A stretch of DNA of 43,001 bases from CAZIVE01 sp964542435 (GTDB taxonomy: Bacteria; Bacteroidota; Bacteroidia; Bacteroidales; Tannerellaceae), in NCBI GenBank assembly GCA_964542435.1, contig CAZIVE010000012.1:1-43001 (forward strand). The letters are read 5' to 3'. This document shows, in pieces, positions 16,667 to 25,555 of the stretch. The notes below the pieces were generated by a model. The model had not been told where the DNA came from and did not search any database. It saw nothing but the letters and a program-made list of their open reading frames with translations. Position numbers and translations under genes: made by a program. The first letter of the stretch is position 1. The number at the start of each line of letters is the position of its first letter.

Positions 16667-16919
16667 ATGGAAGAATCGGATAGAAAAGTACAGGTTGAGA
16701 ACGGCGACAAGGAGATTCTTTATTCAAAAACGATTCATGCAGGCAAGCGTATTTATTACCTCGACGTGAAGAGAAATCTGAGAGATGATCTGTTTCTGGC
16801 NNNNNNNNNNNNNNNNNNNNNNNNNNNNNNNNNNNNNNNNNNNNNNNNNNNNNNNNNNNNNNNNNNNNNNNNNNNNNNNNNNNNNNNNNNNNNNNNNNNN
16901 AAACTTTCTGGCTCAATAG
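16667..16919 (+). CDS. DUF3276 / PUR-alpha-like protein, interrupted by an assembly gap
   Basis: The first 44 residues before the gap (KEILYSKTIHAGKRIYYLDV followed by KRNLRDDLFL) match the start of DUF3276, a small single-domain family of Bacteroidota related to PUR-alpha nucleic-acid-binding proteins. The full family length is about 100-115 residues, so roughly 55-65 residues should lie in the gap. The bases after the gap can be read as NFLAQ and a stop at 16917-16919, immediately followed by a terminator-like hairpin, so I place the probable end there. Reading straight through the 100 N in one frame gives a different tail (KLSGSIVKKYFNHG), but N length is nominal. The gene is probably intact in the organism. 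Confidence 0.75.
16801..16900. other. Assembly gap (100 N) inside the DUF3276 gene
   Basis: Exactly 100 N. From the expected length of the interrupted protein, the real missing sequence is probably nearer 180 bp. Confidence 0.9.
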
Positions 16920-16920
16920 T

Positions 16921-16952
16921 CAAAAAATATTTTAACCATGGTTGAATATTTT
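16921..16952 (+). terminator. AT-rich hairpin after the DUF3276 gene
   Basis: A long imperfect palindrome centred on AACCATGGTT with A-rich and T-rich arms and one bulge. The 3' arm ends in TATTTTTATT and could serve as the U-tract of a terminator. The following 16953-17284 (332 bp) has no gene. It contains the inverted repeats CATGAAGGT/ACCTTCATG (16998-17006, 17019-17027) and ATGGAAAC/GTTTCCAT and a -7 box (17174-17181). Confidence 0.5.
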
Positions 16953-17173
16953 TATTCCAATAGAGCGCGGACATTTCTTTCTTGAAGGCAAAAAATGCAT
17001 GAAGGTGAAAAGAAATTTACCTTCATGGAAACATACGGAAGGATACAGAAACAGGAGACGTTTCCATTCCTCTCATTTATCCCGCTATGCTTATGAGTTG
17101 AGCCTTTGCACCTAAATAATTGTGTTGAATTCTTAAAAATAGGTCAATTATTCTCACGGTTTGATTTATTACT

Positions 17174-17181
17174 TACTTTTG
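17174..17181 (+). promoter_or_regulatory. -7 box for the TPR gene
   Basis: TACTTTTG fits TAnnTTTG. No good -33 lies at 19-21 bases. It would give a leader of about 95 nt. Confidence 0.55.
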
Positions 17182-17284
17182 TGCTTCGATTGTAAGGAAA
17201 GAATCTCTTGCAAAGAGGAGGATATGCAAACTCGTCCTTCAGTTGTGAAGAAAAATTCCATTCAACCAGAGCACGAAAAACAGT

Positions 17285-19408
17285 ATGAAGAAATTCATTC
17301 TATTCATCCTAATACAACTATTTACAGTCTCAGCATTCGCTCAGGTCAATACCGACAGAGTGCTGGCGATTGGAAGAAATGCATTGTATTTTGAGGACTA
17401 TGTCCTTTCCATACAGTATTTCAATCAAGTGATTCGTTCGAAACCTTGGTTGGCCGAGCCCTATTTCTATCGCGCTGCTGCCAAAGTGAGCCTGGAAGAT
17501 TATAAAGGCGCCGAAGAGGATTGTTCTTTGTGCCTGGCTCGTAATCCTTTTCTTGTTCAGGCCTATTATATTCGGGCTATCGCACGTCAGAGTCAGGAAA
17601 AATACAACGAAGCCATCGCCGATTATGATAAAGGCTTGAGTTTCCGTCCTGACGATCATCAGATGTTGTCCAACCGAGCCGTTGCATTCATTCAGAAGAA
17701 AGATTATGCCGATGCCGAAGATGCTTTTTCCCAGCTTATGAAGAAATATCCTTCCGACGCACTCAACTATCAGATGCGAGGAGCTATGTATCTGGAAAAA
17801 GGCGATACGGCCAAAGCGATTGTCGATTACGACTTGGCCATCAAGATGGATCCCTATTATGCTCCTGCTTATGGCAACCGAGCCATTCTCCGGTATCAGA
17901 AAAACGATTATAAAGGAGCTCTTTCTGATTTGAATGAGGCTCTTCATCTCGATACACGAGAAAGTGGTTACTATATTAATAGAGGTCTGGTTCGTTACCA
18001 GCTCAACGATCTTCGGGGCGCGATGTCCGATTATGACGAAGTGATACGGCTCGATAAGGATAATCTGATCGCTCGTTTCAACCGCGGTCTTCTGCGATTC
18101 CAAGTAGGCGACAACAACCGAGCCATTGAGGATTTCGATGTGGTTATCCAGTTGGAACCTGAAAATTATATGGCGTATTACAACCGCGCTTTGCTGAAAG
18201 TTGAAACCGGTGATTACCGAGGCGCTGTGAAGGATTACGATAAAGTGTTGGGACATTATCCCAATTTCCTTCCCGGATATTACAGCCGTTCGGATGCCAA
18301 GAGAAAGATGCACGATCTGGTGGGAGCCGATCGTGATTATTGGAAAGCTATCCGGATGGAAGAGAGCGTCAAGAACGGTAAGATTCCGAAAAAGAGTGGA
18401 GCATTGGCAACTACGACAGCGAAAGATGATAAGGACAATCCGGATGAGAACGCCGATTCCAAAGAGAATACGCGAGAACAGTCGGATAAGAACATCAACA
18501 AGTTCAATCGTTTGGTAGTGTATGATAAGGAACAGGAACGCAAGAGCAAATATGAAAGCGAGGTTCGAGGAAAAGTCCAGGACCGCAATGTCAGAGTGGA
18601 TTTGCAGCCTCAGTTCGTGCTGACCTATTACGAAAAGCCTGATCCCGTCAAGAAACTGGTATATTATAGCAAAATGGTCGAGGAGTTTAACGGCAAGATG
18701 GCTGTCAGCCACAAGTTGCTGATCACCGATCAGGAAGCAGCGCTGACAGAAGATCAGATCTCTTCACATTTCAATTCCATCAATGAATATTCATCGCGTA
18801 TCGCGAAGAACAACAATGATGCCATCGCCTATTTCGGACGAGCTTTGGACTATATGCTTGTGCAGGATTTCAACGAAAGCATCAAGGATTATACGAAAGT
18901 CATCGAGATCGATCCCAACTTTGCTATGGCCTATTTCAATAGAGCGGTCCTGCGCTATAAGCAATTGACATATAATGAATCTCAGTCTTCTGACGCGAAT
19001 TCGGATAATAGTAACAGTTCCATGAGTCTGAATCTGACAGCTGAACAGAAGAGCGATCCAGTATTGTCGGATCCTACGCTCTCGAAGTTGAAAGACGATC
19101 GTTCGTCTTACGATCATCAATTGATCATTCATGATTATGATATGGTGCTCAAGCTTGATCCCAGTTTCGTCTATGCCTATTTCAATCGTGCCAATTTGCG
19201 TTGTGCTCAGCATGATTTCGCAGCTGCCATCCTCGATTATAACGCAGCTATTGAACGAGATCCCGATTTCGCGGAAGCCTATTTCAACAGAGGTCTTGCA
19301 CGACTTTCACAAGGTGATGCCAATCGTGGCATATCAGACTTGAGTAAAGCGGGCGAATTGGGAATCTTCGATGCTTATAGCATCATCAAACGCATGTCGA
19401 GCCGATAA
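17285..19408 (+). CDS. Exported tetratricopeptide-repeat protein
   Basis: A 707-residue protein with a signal peptide (MKKFILFILIQLFTVSAFAQ, cleavage near 20). About nine TPR units run from residue 25 to 360, seen as recurring patterns such as AYYIRAIARQSQEKYNEAIA and AYGNRAILRYQKNDYKGALS. A low-complexity charged linker follows (about 370-420, DDKDNPDENADSKENTREQS), then a non-repeat region and a second TPR block (about 525-700) interrupted by a Ser/Asn/Asp-rich insert near 575-595. It is presumably a periplasmic or outer-membrane scaffold. It stands alone and its partner is unknown. The start ATG gives a clean signal sequence. Confidence 0.88.
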   Translation: MKKFILFILIQLFTVSAFAQVNTDRVLAIGRNALYFEDYVLSIQYFNQVIRSKPWLAEPYFYRAAAKVSLEDYKGAEEDCSLCLARNPFLVQAYYIRAIARQSQEKYNEAIADYDKGLSFRPDDHQMLSNRAVAFIQKKDYADAEDAFSQLMKKYPSDALNYQMRGAMYLEKGDTAKAIVDYDLAIKMDPYYAPAYGNRAILRYQKNDYKGALSDLNEALHLDTRESGYYINRGLVRYQLNDLRGAMSDYDEVIRLDKDNLIARFNRGLLRFQVGDNNRAIEDFDVVIQLEPENYMAYYNRALLKVETGDYRGAVKDYDKVLGHYPNFLPGYYSRSDAKRKMHDLVGADRDYWKAIRMEESVKNGKIPKKSGALATTTAKDDKDNPDENADSKENTREQSDKNINKFNRLVVYDKEQERKSKYESEVRGKVQDRNVRVDLQPQFVLTYYEKPDPVKKLVYYSKMVEEFNGKMAVSHKLLITDQEAALTEDQISSHFNSINEYSSRIAKNNNDAIAYFGRALDYMLVQDFNESIKDYTKVIEIDPNFAMAYFNRAVLRYKQLTYNESQSSDANSDNSNSSMSLNLTAEQKSDPVLSDPTLSKLKDDRSSYDHQLIIHDYDMVLKLDPSFVYAYFNRANLRCAQHDFAAAILDYNAAIERDPDFAEAYFNRGLARLSQGDANRGISDLSKAGELGIFDAYSIIKRMSSR

Positions 19409-19568
19409 AATCAAGGTTTGGACAAAGTTCCGGCTTGACTTCTTTATGTCAATAATAACCCTTAATTTATGTGATCTCTTATCGTGAATATTCCGATGAG
19501 AGCAACGAAGTGTTTGCAAAATAATCACTTTTAGACAAAACAATCACAATTATTAAAAAGAATAGTCG

Positions 19569-19576
19569 TACCTTTG
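19569..19576 (+). promoter_or_regulatory. -7 box for the thrS-infC-rpmI-rplT operon
   Basis: TACCTTTG fits TAnnTTTG and lies 32 bases before the thrS ATG. No convincing -33 is seen. The preceding 19409-19568 has no gene. Confidence 0.6.
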
Positions 19577-19608
19577 CAGACTGAAAAAGTATTTATTGCG
19601 AATAGATT

Positions 19609-21561
19609 ATGATAAAGATTACATTTCCGGATAATTCGGTGAAAGAATTCGCTGAGGGAACAACCTCCTTGCAGATTGCAGAGAGTATCAGTCCCCGTCT
19701 TGCGAGTGAGGTACTCGCCGCCAGCGTTAACGGTGAAGTATGGGATCTGACTCGCCCGATCATGAACGATGCCTCCGTGCGTCTGTTCAAGTGGGACGAC
19801 GATGAGGGTAAACATGCATATTGGCATTCAAGTGCACACCTTATGGCTGAAGCGCTTCAGGAACTTTATCCCGGCATCAAGTTTGGTATCGGTCCCGCAA
19901 TTGAGAACGGTTTCTATTATGACGTCGATCCCGGTGAAGCAACCATCAGTGAAGATGACTTTCCTACCATCGAGAAGAGAATGGTTGAATTGGCAGCCAA
20001 GAAAGATCCTATCGTTCGTAAGGATATCACCAAGGCTGACGCATTGAAGATGTTCGGAGATCGTGGCGAAGTCTATAAAGTGGAACTGATCAGCGAATTG
20101 GCTGACGGTACCATTTCGACCTATACGCAGGGTGCTTTCACGGATCTTTGCCGTGGTCCGCACCTTCCCAATACATCTTATATAAAGGCTGTCAAGCTGA
20201 CGAGTGTTGCCGGTGCCTATTGGCGCGGTGATGAAAAGCGGAATCAGCTGGTTCGTCTTTATGGTATCACCTTCCCGAAGAAGAAAATGCTCGATGATTA
20301 TCTGGTATTGCTTGAAGAGGCAAAGAAACGTGATCATCGTAAGATCGGACGAGAGCTTGAGTTGTTTACCTTCTCAGCTATGGTTGGTCCGGGTCTTCCT
20401 TTGTGGCTTCCGAGAGGAACGCAACTTCGCTTGAAGCTTGAAGATTTCTTGAAACGCATCCAAAAGAAATATGGTTACCAGCAGGTAATGACTCCTCATA
20501 TCGGCAGCAAGCAGCTTTATGTTACTTCCGGTCACTGGGCAAAGTATGGCAAGGATTCTTTCCAGCCCATCAAGACGCCTCAGGAAGGAGAGGAGTATCT
20601 GTTGAAACCGATGAACTGCCCTCACCACTGTGAGATTTATAAGGCATTCCCCCGTTCTTACAAGGATCTGCCTTTGCGCTTCGCCGAGTTCGGTACGGTT
20701 TATCGTTACGAGCAGAGCGGTGAGCTTCACGGATTGACGAGAGTACGTGGATTTACGCAGGATGATGCCCATCTTTTCTGCCGTCCTGATCAGTTGAAGG
20801 ATGAATTCCTGAAGGTTATGGATATCATCTCCATTATTTTCCGTGCACTTGATTTCAAGCAGTTCGAAGCTCAGATTTCTTTGCGTGACAAAGTAAACAG
20901 AGAGAAATATATCGGTAGCGACGAGAATTGGGAGAAGGCTGAAACGGCTATCATCGAAGCTTGCCAGGAAAAAGGACTGAATGCCAAGATTGAATATGGT
21001 GAAGCTGCATTCTATGGACCGAAGCTCGACTTCATGGTCAAAGATGCAATCGGACGCCGTTGGCAATTGGGTACGATCCAGGTGGATTATAACCTTCCGG
21101 AACGTTTCGGTTTGGAATATACCGGCGAGGATAACAAGAAACACCGTCCTGTCATGATTCACCGTGCACCGTTCGGCTCTATGGAACGTTTCATCGCTGT
21201 TCTGATTGAGCATACAGCAGGTAAGTTCCCGTTGTGGTTGACACCTGACCAGGTATGTATCCTGCCTATCAGTGAAAAGTTCAATGATTATGCATGGAAG
21301 GTATCTGCCGCTTTGGAAGACAAAGATATCCGCGTTGTTGTGGATGATCGTAACGAGAAGATCGGTCGTAAAATCCGTGACAACGAGCTGAAGAGAATCC
21401 CTTATATGCTGATTGTCGGAGAGAAAGAAGCAGAAAATAATGTTGTTTCTGTAAGAAAACAGGGCGAAGGAGATAAGGGTTCAATGGAAATTGCTACCTT
21501 TGCGGCGCAAATCAACGATGAAGTTGATGAACAAATGAATCGTTGGAAAACGTTTAAATAA
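19609..21561 (+). CDS. thrS: Threonyl-tRNA synthetase
   Basis: Charges tRNA-Thr. The 650 residues show the usual order: N-terminal TGS domain (1-62), editing domain with HSSAH (73-77) and CRGPH (181-185), class II catalytic core with zinc cysteine C337 in MNCPHHCEIY and motif 2 RFAEFGTVYRYEQSGELHGL, motif 3 region HRAPFGSMERF, and a C-terminal anticodon-binding domain (about 550-650). It heads the classic thrS-infC-rpmI-rplT translation cluster; infC follows after 30 bp. Secure. Confidence 0.98.
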   Translation: MIKITFPDNSVKEFAEGTTSLQIAESISPRLASEVLAASVNGEVWDLTRPIMNDASVRLFKWDDDEGKHAYWHSSAHLMAEALQELYPGIKFGIGPAIENGFYYDVDPGEATISEDDFPTIEKRMVELAAKKDPIVRKDITKADALKMFGDRGEVYKVELISELADGTISTYTQGAFTDLCRGPHLPNTSYIKAVKLTSVAGAYWRGDEKRNQLVRLYGITFPKKKMLDDYLVLLEEAKKRDHRKIGRELELFTFSAMVGPGLPLWLPRGTQLRLKLEDFLKRIQKKYGYQQVMTPHIGSKQLYVTSGHWAKYGKDSFQPIKTPQEGEEYLLKPMNCPHHCEIYKAFPRSYKDLPLRFAEFGTVYRYEQSGELHGLTRVRGFTQDDAHLFCRPDQLKDEFLKVMDIISIIFRALDFKQFEAQISLRDKVNREKYIGSDENWEKAETAIIEACQEKGLNAKIEYGEAAFYGPKLDFMVKDAIGRRWQLGTIQVDYNLPERFGLEYTGEDNKKHRPVMIHRAPFGSMERFIAVLIEHTAGKFPLWLTPDQVCILPISEKFNDYAWKVSAALEDKDIRVVVDDRNEKIGRKIRDNELKRIPYMLIVGEKEAENNVVSVRKQGEGDKGSMEIATFAAQINDEVDEQMNRWKTFK

Positions 21562-21591
21562 ATTATTAACGAGGAGAACAATCTTTTTTGA

Positions 21592-22206
21592 ATGAAGAAT
21601 GACAGTCTGAAAGACCAGTACAGGACAAATGAACGCATCCACGTTCGTGAGGTGAGACTGGTAGGTGAAAATGTGGAGCAAGGAGTTTATCCCATTGCGC
21701 AAGCACTTAGGATAGCAGAAGATCAAGGTCTTGATCTGATTGAGATTTCACCGAATGCCGTGCCCCCGGTTTGCAAGGTTGCCGACTATCAGAAGTTTCT
21801 CTATCAGCAGAAGAAGCGTCAGAAGGAACAGAAGGCTAAAGCAGTCAAAGTCGTTGTCAAGGAGATCCGTTTCGGTCCACAGACTGACGATCACGACTAC
21901 GACTTCAAGCTGAAGCATGCAAAAGAGTTCTTGCAGGAAGGTGCGAAGGTTAAGGCGTATGTCTTTTTCAAAGGACGTTCTATCCTTTTTAAAGAACAAG
22001 GAGAAGTGCTCCTGCTTCGTTTCGCTAATGATTTGGAGGAATTCGGAAAGGTTGAACAGATGCCTGTCTTGGAAGGTAAACGTATGATCATTATGATTAC
22101 TGCCAAGAAGAGTGGAGTAGTTGCTCCTCAGAAAGAAGAAGTTAAGAAAGTGGTTCCTCACAAGCCTGAAACGGCTGAGAAACCGGCAACTGAAAATAAA
22201 GAATAA
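21592..22206 (+). CDS. infC: Translation initiation factor IF-3
   Basis: Binds the 30S subunit and checks start-codon selection. It has 204 residues, with N-domain YRTNERIHVREVRLVG and GLDLIEISPNAVPPVCKVAD, a lysine-rich linker (YQQKKRQKEQKAKAVKVVVK) and a C-domain (EIRFGPQTDDHDYDFKLKHA, VKAYVFFKGRS). A Lys/Glu/Pro-rich tail of about 25 residues extends beyond the E. coli length. The start is ATG at 21592, fixed by an in-frame TGA just before it, so the rare AUU start used for autoregulation in E. coli is absent. A GAGGAG lies 15 bases upstream, longer than ideal spacing. Confidence 0.97.
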   Translation: MKNDSLKDQYRTNERIHVREVRLVGENVEQGVYPIAQALRIAEDQGLDLIEISPNAVPPVCKVADYQKFLYQQKKRQKEQKAKAVKVVVKEIRFGPQTDDHDYDFKLKHAKEFLQEGAKVKAYVFFKGRSILFKEQGEVLLLRFANDLEEFGKVEQMPVLEGKRMIIMITAKKSGVVAPQKEEVKKVVPHKPETAEKPATENKE

Positions 22207-22255
22207 TAAACCCCGATGATGGGGACAAGTTTAATAATTAAATAATAATTGGAAA

Positions 22256-22453
22256 ATGCCTAAGTTGAAGACTAATTCCGGTTCAAAAAAGAGGTTCGCC
22301 CTTACCGGAACAGGAAAGATCAAGAGAAAACATGCTTACAAGAGTCATATTCTTACGAAGAAGACCAAGAAGCAGAAGCTGAATCTTACACACTTCGCCA
22401 TCGTTGACGGAGCAAATATCCCTAACGTTAGAAAGCTTCTTTGCTTGAAGTGA
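22256..22453 (+). CDS. rpmI: Ribosomal protein L35
   Basis: A 65-residue, very basic protein of the large subunit, with MPKLKTNSGSKKRFALTGTG, KIKRKHAYKSHILTKKTKKQ and a C-terminus ending KLLCLK. It lies 49 bp after infC, as expected. Between it and rplT are 108 bp without a gene. These contain CCATC/GATGG, which could form a hairpin; an L20 autoregulatory site is possible but not shown. Confidence 0.97.
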   Translation: MPKLKTNSGSKKRFALTGTGKIKRKHAYKSHILTKKTKKQKLNLTHFAIVDGANIPNVRKLLCLK

Positions 22454-22561
22454 TTTCTTATTAGTAGTTTTATCAAGATTTATTAACCGAGTGTTTAGCA
22501 GTTAAGTCCATCGTAAACAGTAAAAATAGATGGCGCTGACATTCAAAAACAGTTTAGAATT

Positions 22562-22906
22562 ATGCCGAGATCAGTAAATCATGTTGCTTCAAGAGCAAAA
22601 AGAAAACGGATTTTAAAACTTACACGTGGCTATTATGGAGCCCGTAAAAATGTGTGGACCGTCGCCAAGAATACTTGGGAGAAGGGTTTAACCTACGCAT
22701 TCCGCGATCGTAGAAATAAGAAACGTAACTTCCGTGCTTTGTGGATTCAGCGTATCAATGCTGGTGCACGTATCGAAGGTCTTTCTTACTCTCGTCTGAT
22801 GGGTGCTCTGCGTAATGCAGGTATCGAAATCAATAGAAAAGTGCTCGCTGATTTAGCAATGAATCATCCGGAAGCATTTAAGGCTATCATCGATAAGGTA
22901 AAGTAG
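22562..22906 (+). CDS. rplT: Ribosomal protein L20
   Basis: A 114-residue large-subunit assembly protein with the standard opening MPRSVNHVASRAKRKRILKL, GYYGARKNVWTVAKN, AFRDRRNKKRNFRALWIQRI and SYSRLMGALRNAGIEINRKV. Last gene of the cluster, followed by a strong terminator at 22929-22971 and then an independent RNA gene. Confidence 0.98.
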   Translation: MPRSVNHVASRAKRKRILKLTRGYYGARKNVWTVAKNTWEKGLTYAFRDRRNKKRNFRALWIQRINAGARIEGLSYSRLMGALRNAGIEINRKVLADLAMNHPEAFKAIIDKVK

Positions 22907-22928
22907 ATTTCCATATCATTCGTAACAT

Positions 22929-22971
22929 AGAGAGAACTGCATCAAAAATGCAGCTCTCTTTCGTTTTTTTC
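22929..22971 (+). terminator. Rho-independent terminator of the rplT operon
   Basis: AGAGAG-AA-CTGCAT, a 5-base loop, then ATGCAG-CTCTCT (22929-22959), followed by TTCG and seven T. Strong stem with a U-tract. Confidence 0.93.
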
Positions 22972-22981
22972 TTGCCAAATA

Positions 22982-23013
22982 TTTGGATATCTGAAATGCT
23001 CGATATATCTTTG
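22982..23013 (+). promoter_or_regulatory. Promoter of ncRNA copy 1, perfect consensus
   Basis: TTTG (22982-22985), 20 bases, TATCTTTG (23006-23013). The copy 2 promoter has identical boxes and spacing. Confidence 0.88.
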
Positions 23014-23017
23014 TAGC

Positions 23018-23264
23018 AAAGGAATTGAAATAAAGAGTTAAGCCGCACTTGTTCGATTGGGAAACTCATCAATTATTTCTAAATTCCGAGACATAGCTCT
23101 TGTCATCAATGGCGGGCCGCACCCTTCGGGGCATGCATAGCACAGCGGATTACAAAGATGGCAAAGCACTCAAATCCTGTCATACGGAGTTTGTTCATAT
23201 CTACGGTGCGGCTTTCTTTAAAATATTTTCTACAGAGAGGCTTTTGTAAGTCTCTCTGTTTTTA
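23018..23264 (+). ncRNA. Structured RNA downstream of rplT, copy 1 (Bacteroidales-1-like)
   Basis: About 247 nt bounded by a consensus promoter and a terminator (ACAGAGAG/CTCTCTGT, 23232-23259, then TTTTT). Predicted helices are a closing stem AAGCCGCAC / GTGCGGCTT, a GACA/TGTC hairpin, CCC-TTCG-GGG with a UUCG tetraloop nested in CCGC/GCGG, and a 3' arm GGCAAA/TTTGTT. A core of about 50 nt is identical in the second copy at 27707-27956. A transcript just downstream of the L20 gene with its own promoter and terminator is how the Bacteroidales-1 RNA motif is described. I could not run a covariance model. No convincing ORF is present. Confidence 0.82.
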
Positions 23265-23291
23265 TGTATCATCATTTTTAACCCTGATTCT

Positions 23292-25478
23292 ATGGCTTTA
23301 TTTAAAACTCACTCTTCAAGTTCGTTGGCAACATTGTTTGTCATCTTCCTTTCGTCTTTCATCGTTTCTTCGTCAAACGCTCAGCAGACATTGATCCCTC
23401 TGCCTGCCCGAATGCAGACTTCAAAAGGTTTCTTTCAAACCGATAGCAGTCGTCTGTTTGGCAAACATGCAGCTAAGGGTATAAGCTATAAGATTGATCC
23501 TGCTTTTGATTCGTCGAAGCCCGAAGGTTATCGTCTCGTAGTGAATGGCAAAGGCATATCCTTGAAAGCCGGCACGCAAGCGGGACTGTTCTACGGGAAG
23601 CAAACGCTGAGACAGCTCCTGTCCTCTCAAGGAGTACCTTATGTGACTATCGAAGACGCTCCTCGTTTTGCCTATCGAGGTTTGCATCTGGATGTTTCCA
23701 GACATTTCTTTCCTAAAGAGGAAGTGCTCAAGTTACTCGACGTGATGTCTTATTACAAACTCAACCGTCTCCATCTTCATTTGACAGATAATGGAGGTTG
23801 GCGCATCCAGATAGATAAATACCCCAAACTGACAACGGATGCTGCTTTTCGATCAGAGATCGATTATATGCATTGGACTCAGAAAGATTCCAGCCGTTTC
23901 GTTACCAAAGAAACGCCCGGCTCTTACGGTGGCTTCTATACGAAACAGGATATTCGCGAAATGGTGGCTTATGCTGCGGCTCGCCACATTGTCATTGTTC
24001 CTGAAATAGAATTCCCAGGACATTCGAGCGAGGTGTTTGTGGCCTATCCTGAACTGAGTTGTACAGGAAAACAGTATGGCACGTCTGACTTGTGTATCGG
24101 CAATGAGAAAACCATCCAGTTCATGAAGGACGTCCTTTCGGAAGTCATCGACCTGTTCCCATCTGAATATATCCATATCGGCGGAGATGAAGCCGATAAG
24201 ACTTCGTGGAAGGAATGTGATAAATGCAAGGCTTTGATGCAGAGAGAAGGTCTGAAGGATGTGGACGAACTGCAAAGTTATATGATCAGGCAATGTGAGA
24301 ATTTCCTGAAGTCGAAAGGCCGTAAGATGATCGGTTGGGATGAGATCCTTGAAGGAGGATTGGCTCCCGAAGCTACAGTGATGTCTTGGAGAGGCGAGGA
24401 GGGCGGCATCGCTTCTGCCCGTATGAACCATGATGTGGTCATGACACCAGGCACCTATTGCTACTTCGACCACTATCAGGCCGATCCCGAAACGCAGCCT
24501 CTTGCTATTGGCGGCTATCTTCCTTTAAGCAAAGTATATAGTTATAATCCGACGCCCACAGATTCTCTGACCCCGGAACAATGTAAACATATTATTGGAG
24601 TCCAGGCTAACACTTGGTCGGAATTTATTCCGACTACCAGTCATTTGGAATATATGATGTTCCCGCGTGCGTTGGCTCTTGCTGAGGTGGCTTGGACGCC
24701 ACAGGACAGACGTTCCTGGCAGGACTTCAAGAAACGTGCGAATGCCAATATCCCGATACTTCAGAAACGCGGATTCAATCCCTATTCCAATTCTACGACA
24801 GTAGAAGGGACGATGAACGTTGACAATGCGAACAAACAGATTGTTGTGACGCTCGATCCAGAGGCTTATCCTGTCGAACTGCGCTATACGACCGATGGAA
24901 CAACACCGACAACTTCTTCCAAGTTGTATGAAAGTCCTATCGTTGTCAAGGATTCGGCTACGATCGTCAGTGCTATCTTTCGTAATGGCAAGATCGATGG
25001 TAAACCCAATATGTTGCGGGTGGATTATCATAAGGCAATCGGCAAACCGGTACATTATAATATGCCGCTTAACGAGAGATATCCGGCAGAAGGAGAATCT
25101 TGTCTCGTCAATGGCTACCGTGGCGGTTTGTCTTATCAGGATCATAGATGGCAGGGTTATCTGACAGATCTTGATTGCGTCATCGATCTGGGAGAAAAGA
25201 CGGACATCCATTCTGTCTCTTCCCGTTGGATGCGTCAGGTGCTTCCCTATATTTTCCAGCCGGATTCTGTCGAACTGTTTACTTCGGATGACGGAACAAC
25301 GTTTGTGCCACAGGGCGTGATTCCGACGAGAATACCTGAGGCGGTGATGTCAACCTTTGAGACATTCACTTTCCAAGGCAACTGGCAAGCTCGGTATATT
25401 CGCCTTGTAGCGAAGAATCCTCTTCATAGAAATAACGGAGATACCTTTATTTTTACGGATGAGATTGTTGTTTGGTAA
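23292..25478 (+). CDS. Secreted GH20 beta-N-acetylhexosaminidase, paralogue 1
   Basis: Removes terminal GlcNAc or GalNAc residues from glycans by substrate-assisted catalysis. It has 728 residues: signal peptide (cleavage near 30, SSNA/QQ), GH20 N-terminal domain (about 35-120), GH20 barrel (about 125-480) with YRGLHLDVSRHFFP, LHLHLTDNGGWRIQIDKYPK, the PGH motif (EIEFPGHSSE) and the catalytic pair D299-E300 in IHIGGDEAD, then a chitobiase C-terminal-like segment (about 520-595, ELRYTTDGTTPT) and an F5/8 type C-like module ending FTDEIVVW. It begins about 29 bases after the U-tract of ncRNA copy 1, and I see no separate promoter. It probably acts on mucin-type or N-linked glycans in the periplasm or at the surface. 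Confidence 0.95.
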   Translation: MALFKTHSSSSLATLFVIFLSSFIVSSSNAQQTLIPLPARMQTSKGFFQTDSSRLFGKHAAKGISYKIDPAFDSSKPEGYRLVVNGKGISLKAGTQAGLFYGKQTLRQLLSSQGVPYVTIEDAPRFAYRGLHLDVSRHFFPKEEVLKLLDVMSYYKLNRLHLHLTDNGGWRIQIDKYPKLTTDAAFRSEIDYMHWTQKDSSRFVTKETPGSYGGFYTKQDIREMVAYAAARHIVIVPEIEFPGHSSEVFVAYPELSCTGKQYGTSDLCIGNEKTIQFMKDVLSEVIDLFPSEYIHIGGDEADKTSWKECDKCKALMQREGLKDVDELQSYMIRQCENFLKSKGRKMIGWDEILEGGLAPEATVMSWRGEEGGIASARMNHDVVMTPGTYCYFDHYQADPETQPLAIGGYLPLSKVYSYNPTPTDSLTPEQCKHIIGVQANTWSEFIPTTSHLEYMMFPRALALAEVAWTPQDRRSWQDFKKRANANIPILQKRGFNPYSNSTTVEGTMNVDNANKQIVVTLDPEAYPVELRYTTDGTTPTTSSKLYESPIVVKDSATIVSAIFRNGKIDGKPNMLRVDYHKAIGKPVHYNMPLNERYPAEGESCLVNGYRGGLSYQDHRWQGYLTDLDCVIDLGEKTDIHSVSSRWMRQVLPYIFQPDSVELFTSDDGTTFVPQGVIPTRIPEAVMSTFETFTFQGNWQARYIRLVAKNPLHRNNGDTFIFTDEIVVW

Positions 25479-25555
25479 GGGAACTATATAGTAATGTATA
25501 GGTCGGATGAAAATTCTTCAGACCTTTGCATATTGATCAATTTAATAACAATGTA

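Noticed and set aside
16998..17066. An SRP RNA or tRNA, considered for the stems near a GGAA sequence
   Set aside because: The bases around GGAA do not form the conserved helix 8 pattern, and no cloverleaf or T-loop consensus is present.
19409..19450. A terminator after the TPR gene (TCAAG/CTTGA)
   Set aside because: The inner pairing is poor and the following tract is weak (CTTCTTTATG), so I do not list it.
23158..23394. A 78-codon plus-strand ORF over the end of ncRNA copy 1
   Set aside because: It crosses the terminator and the GH20 start, has no family resemblance and is not kept in the second RNA copy.
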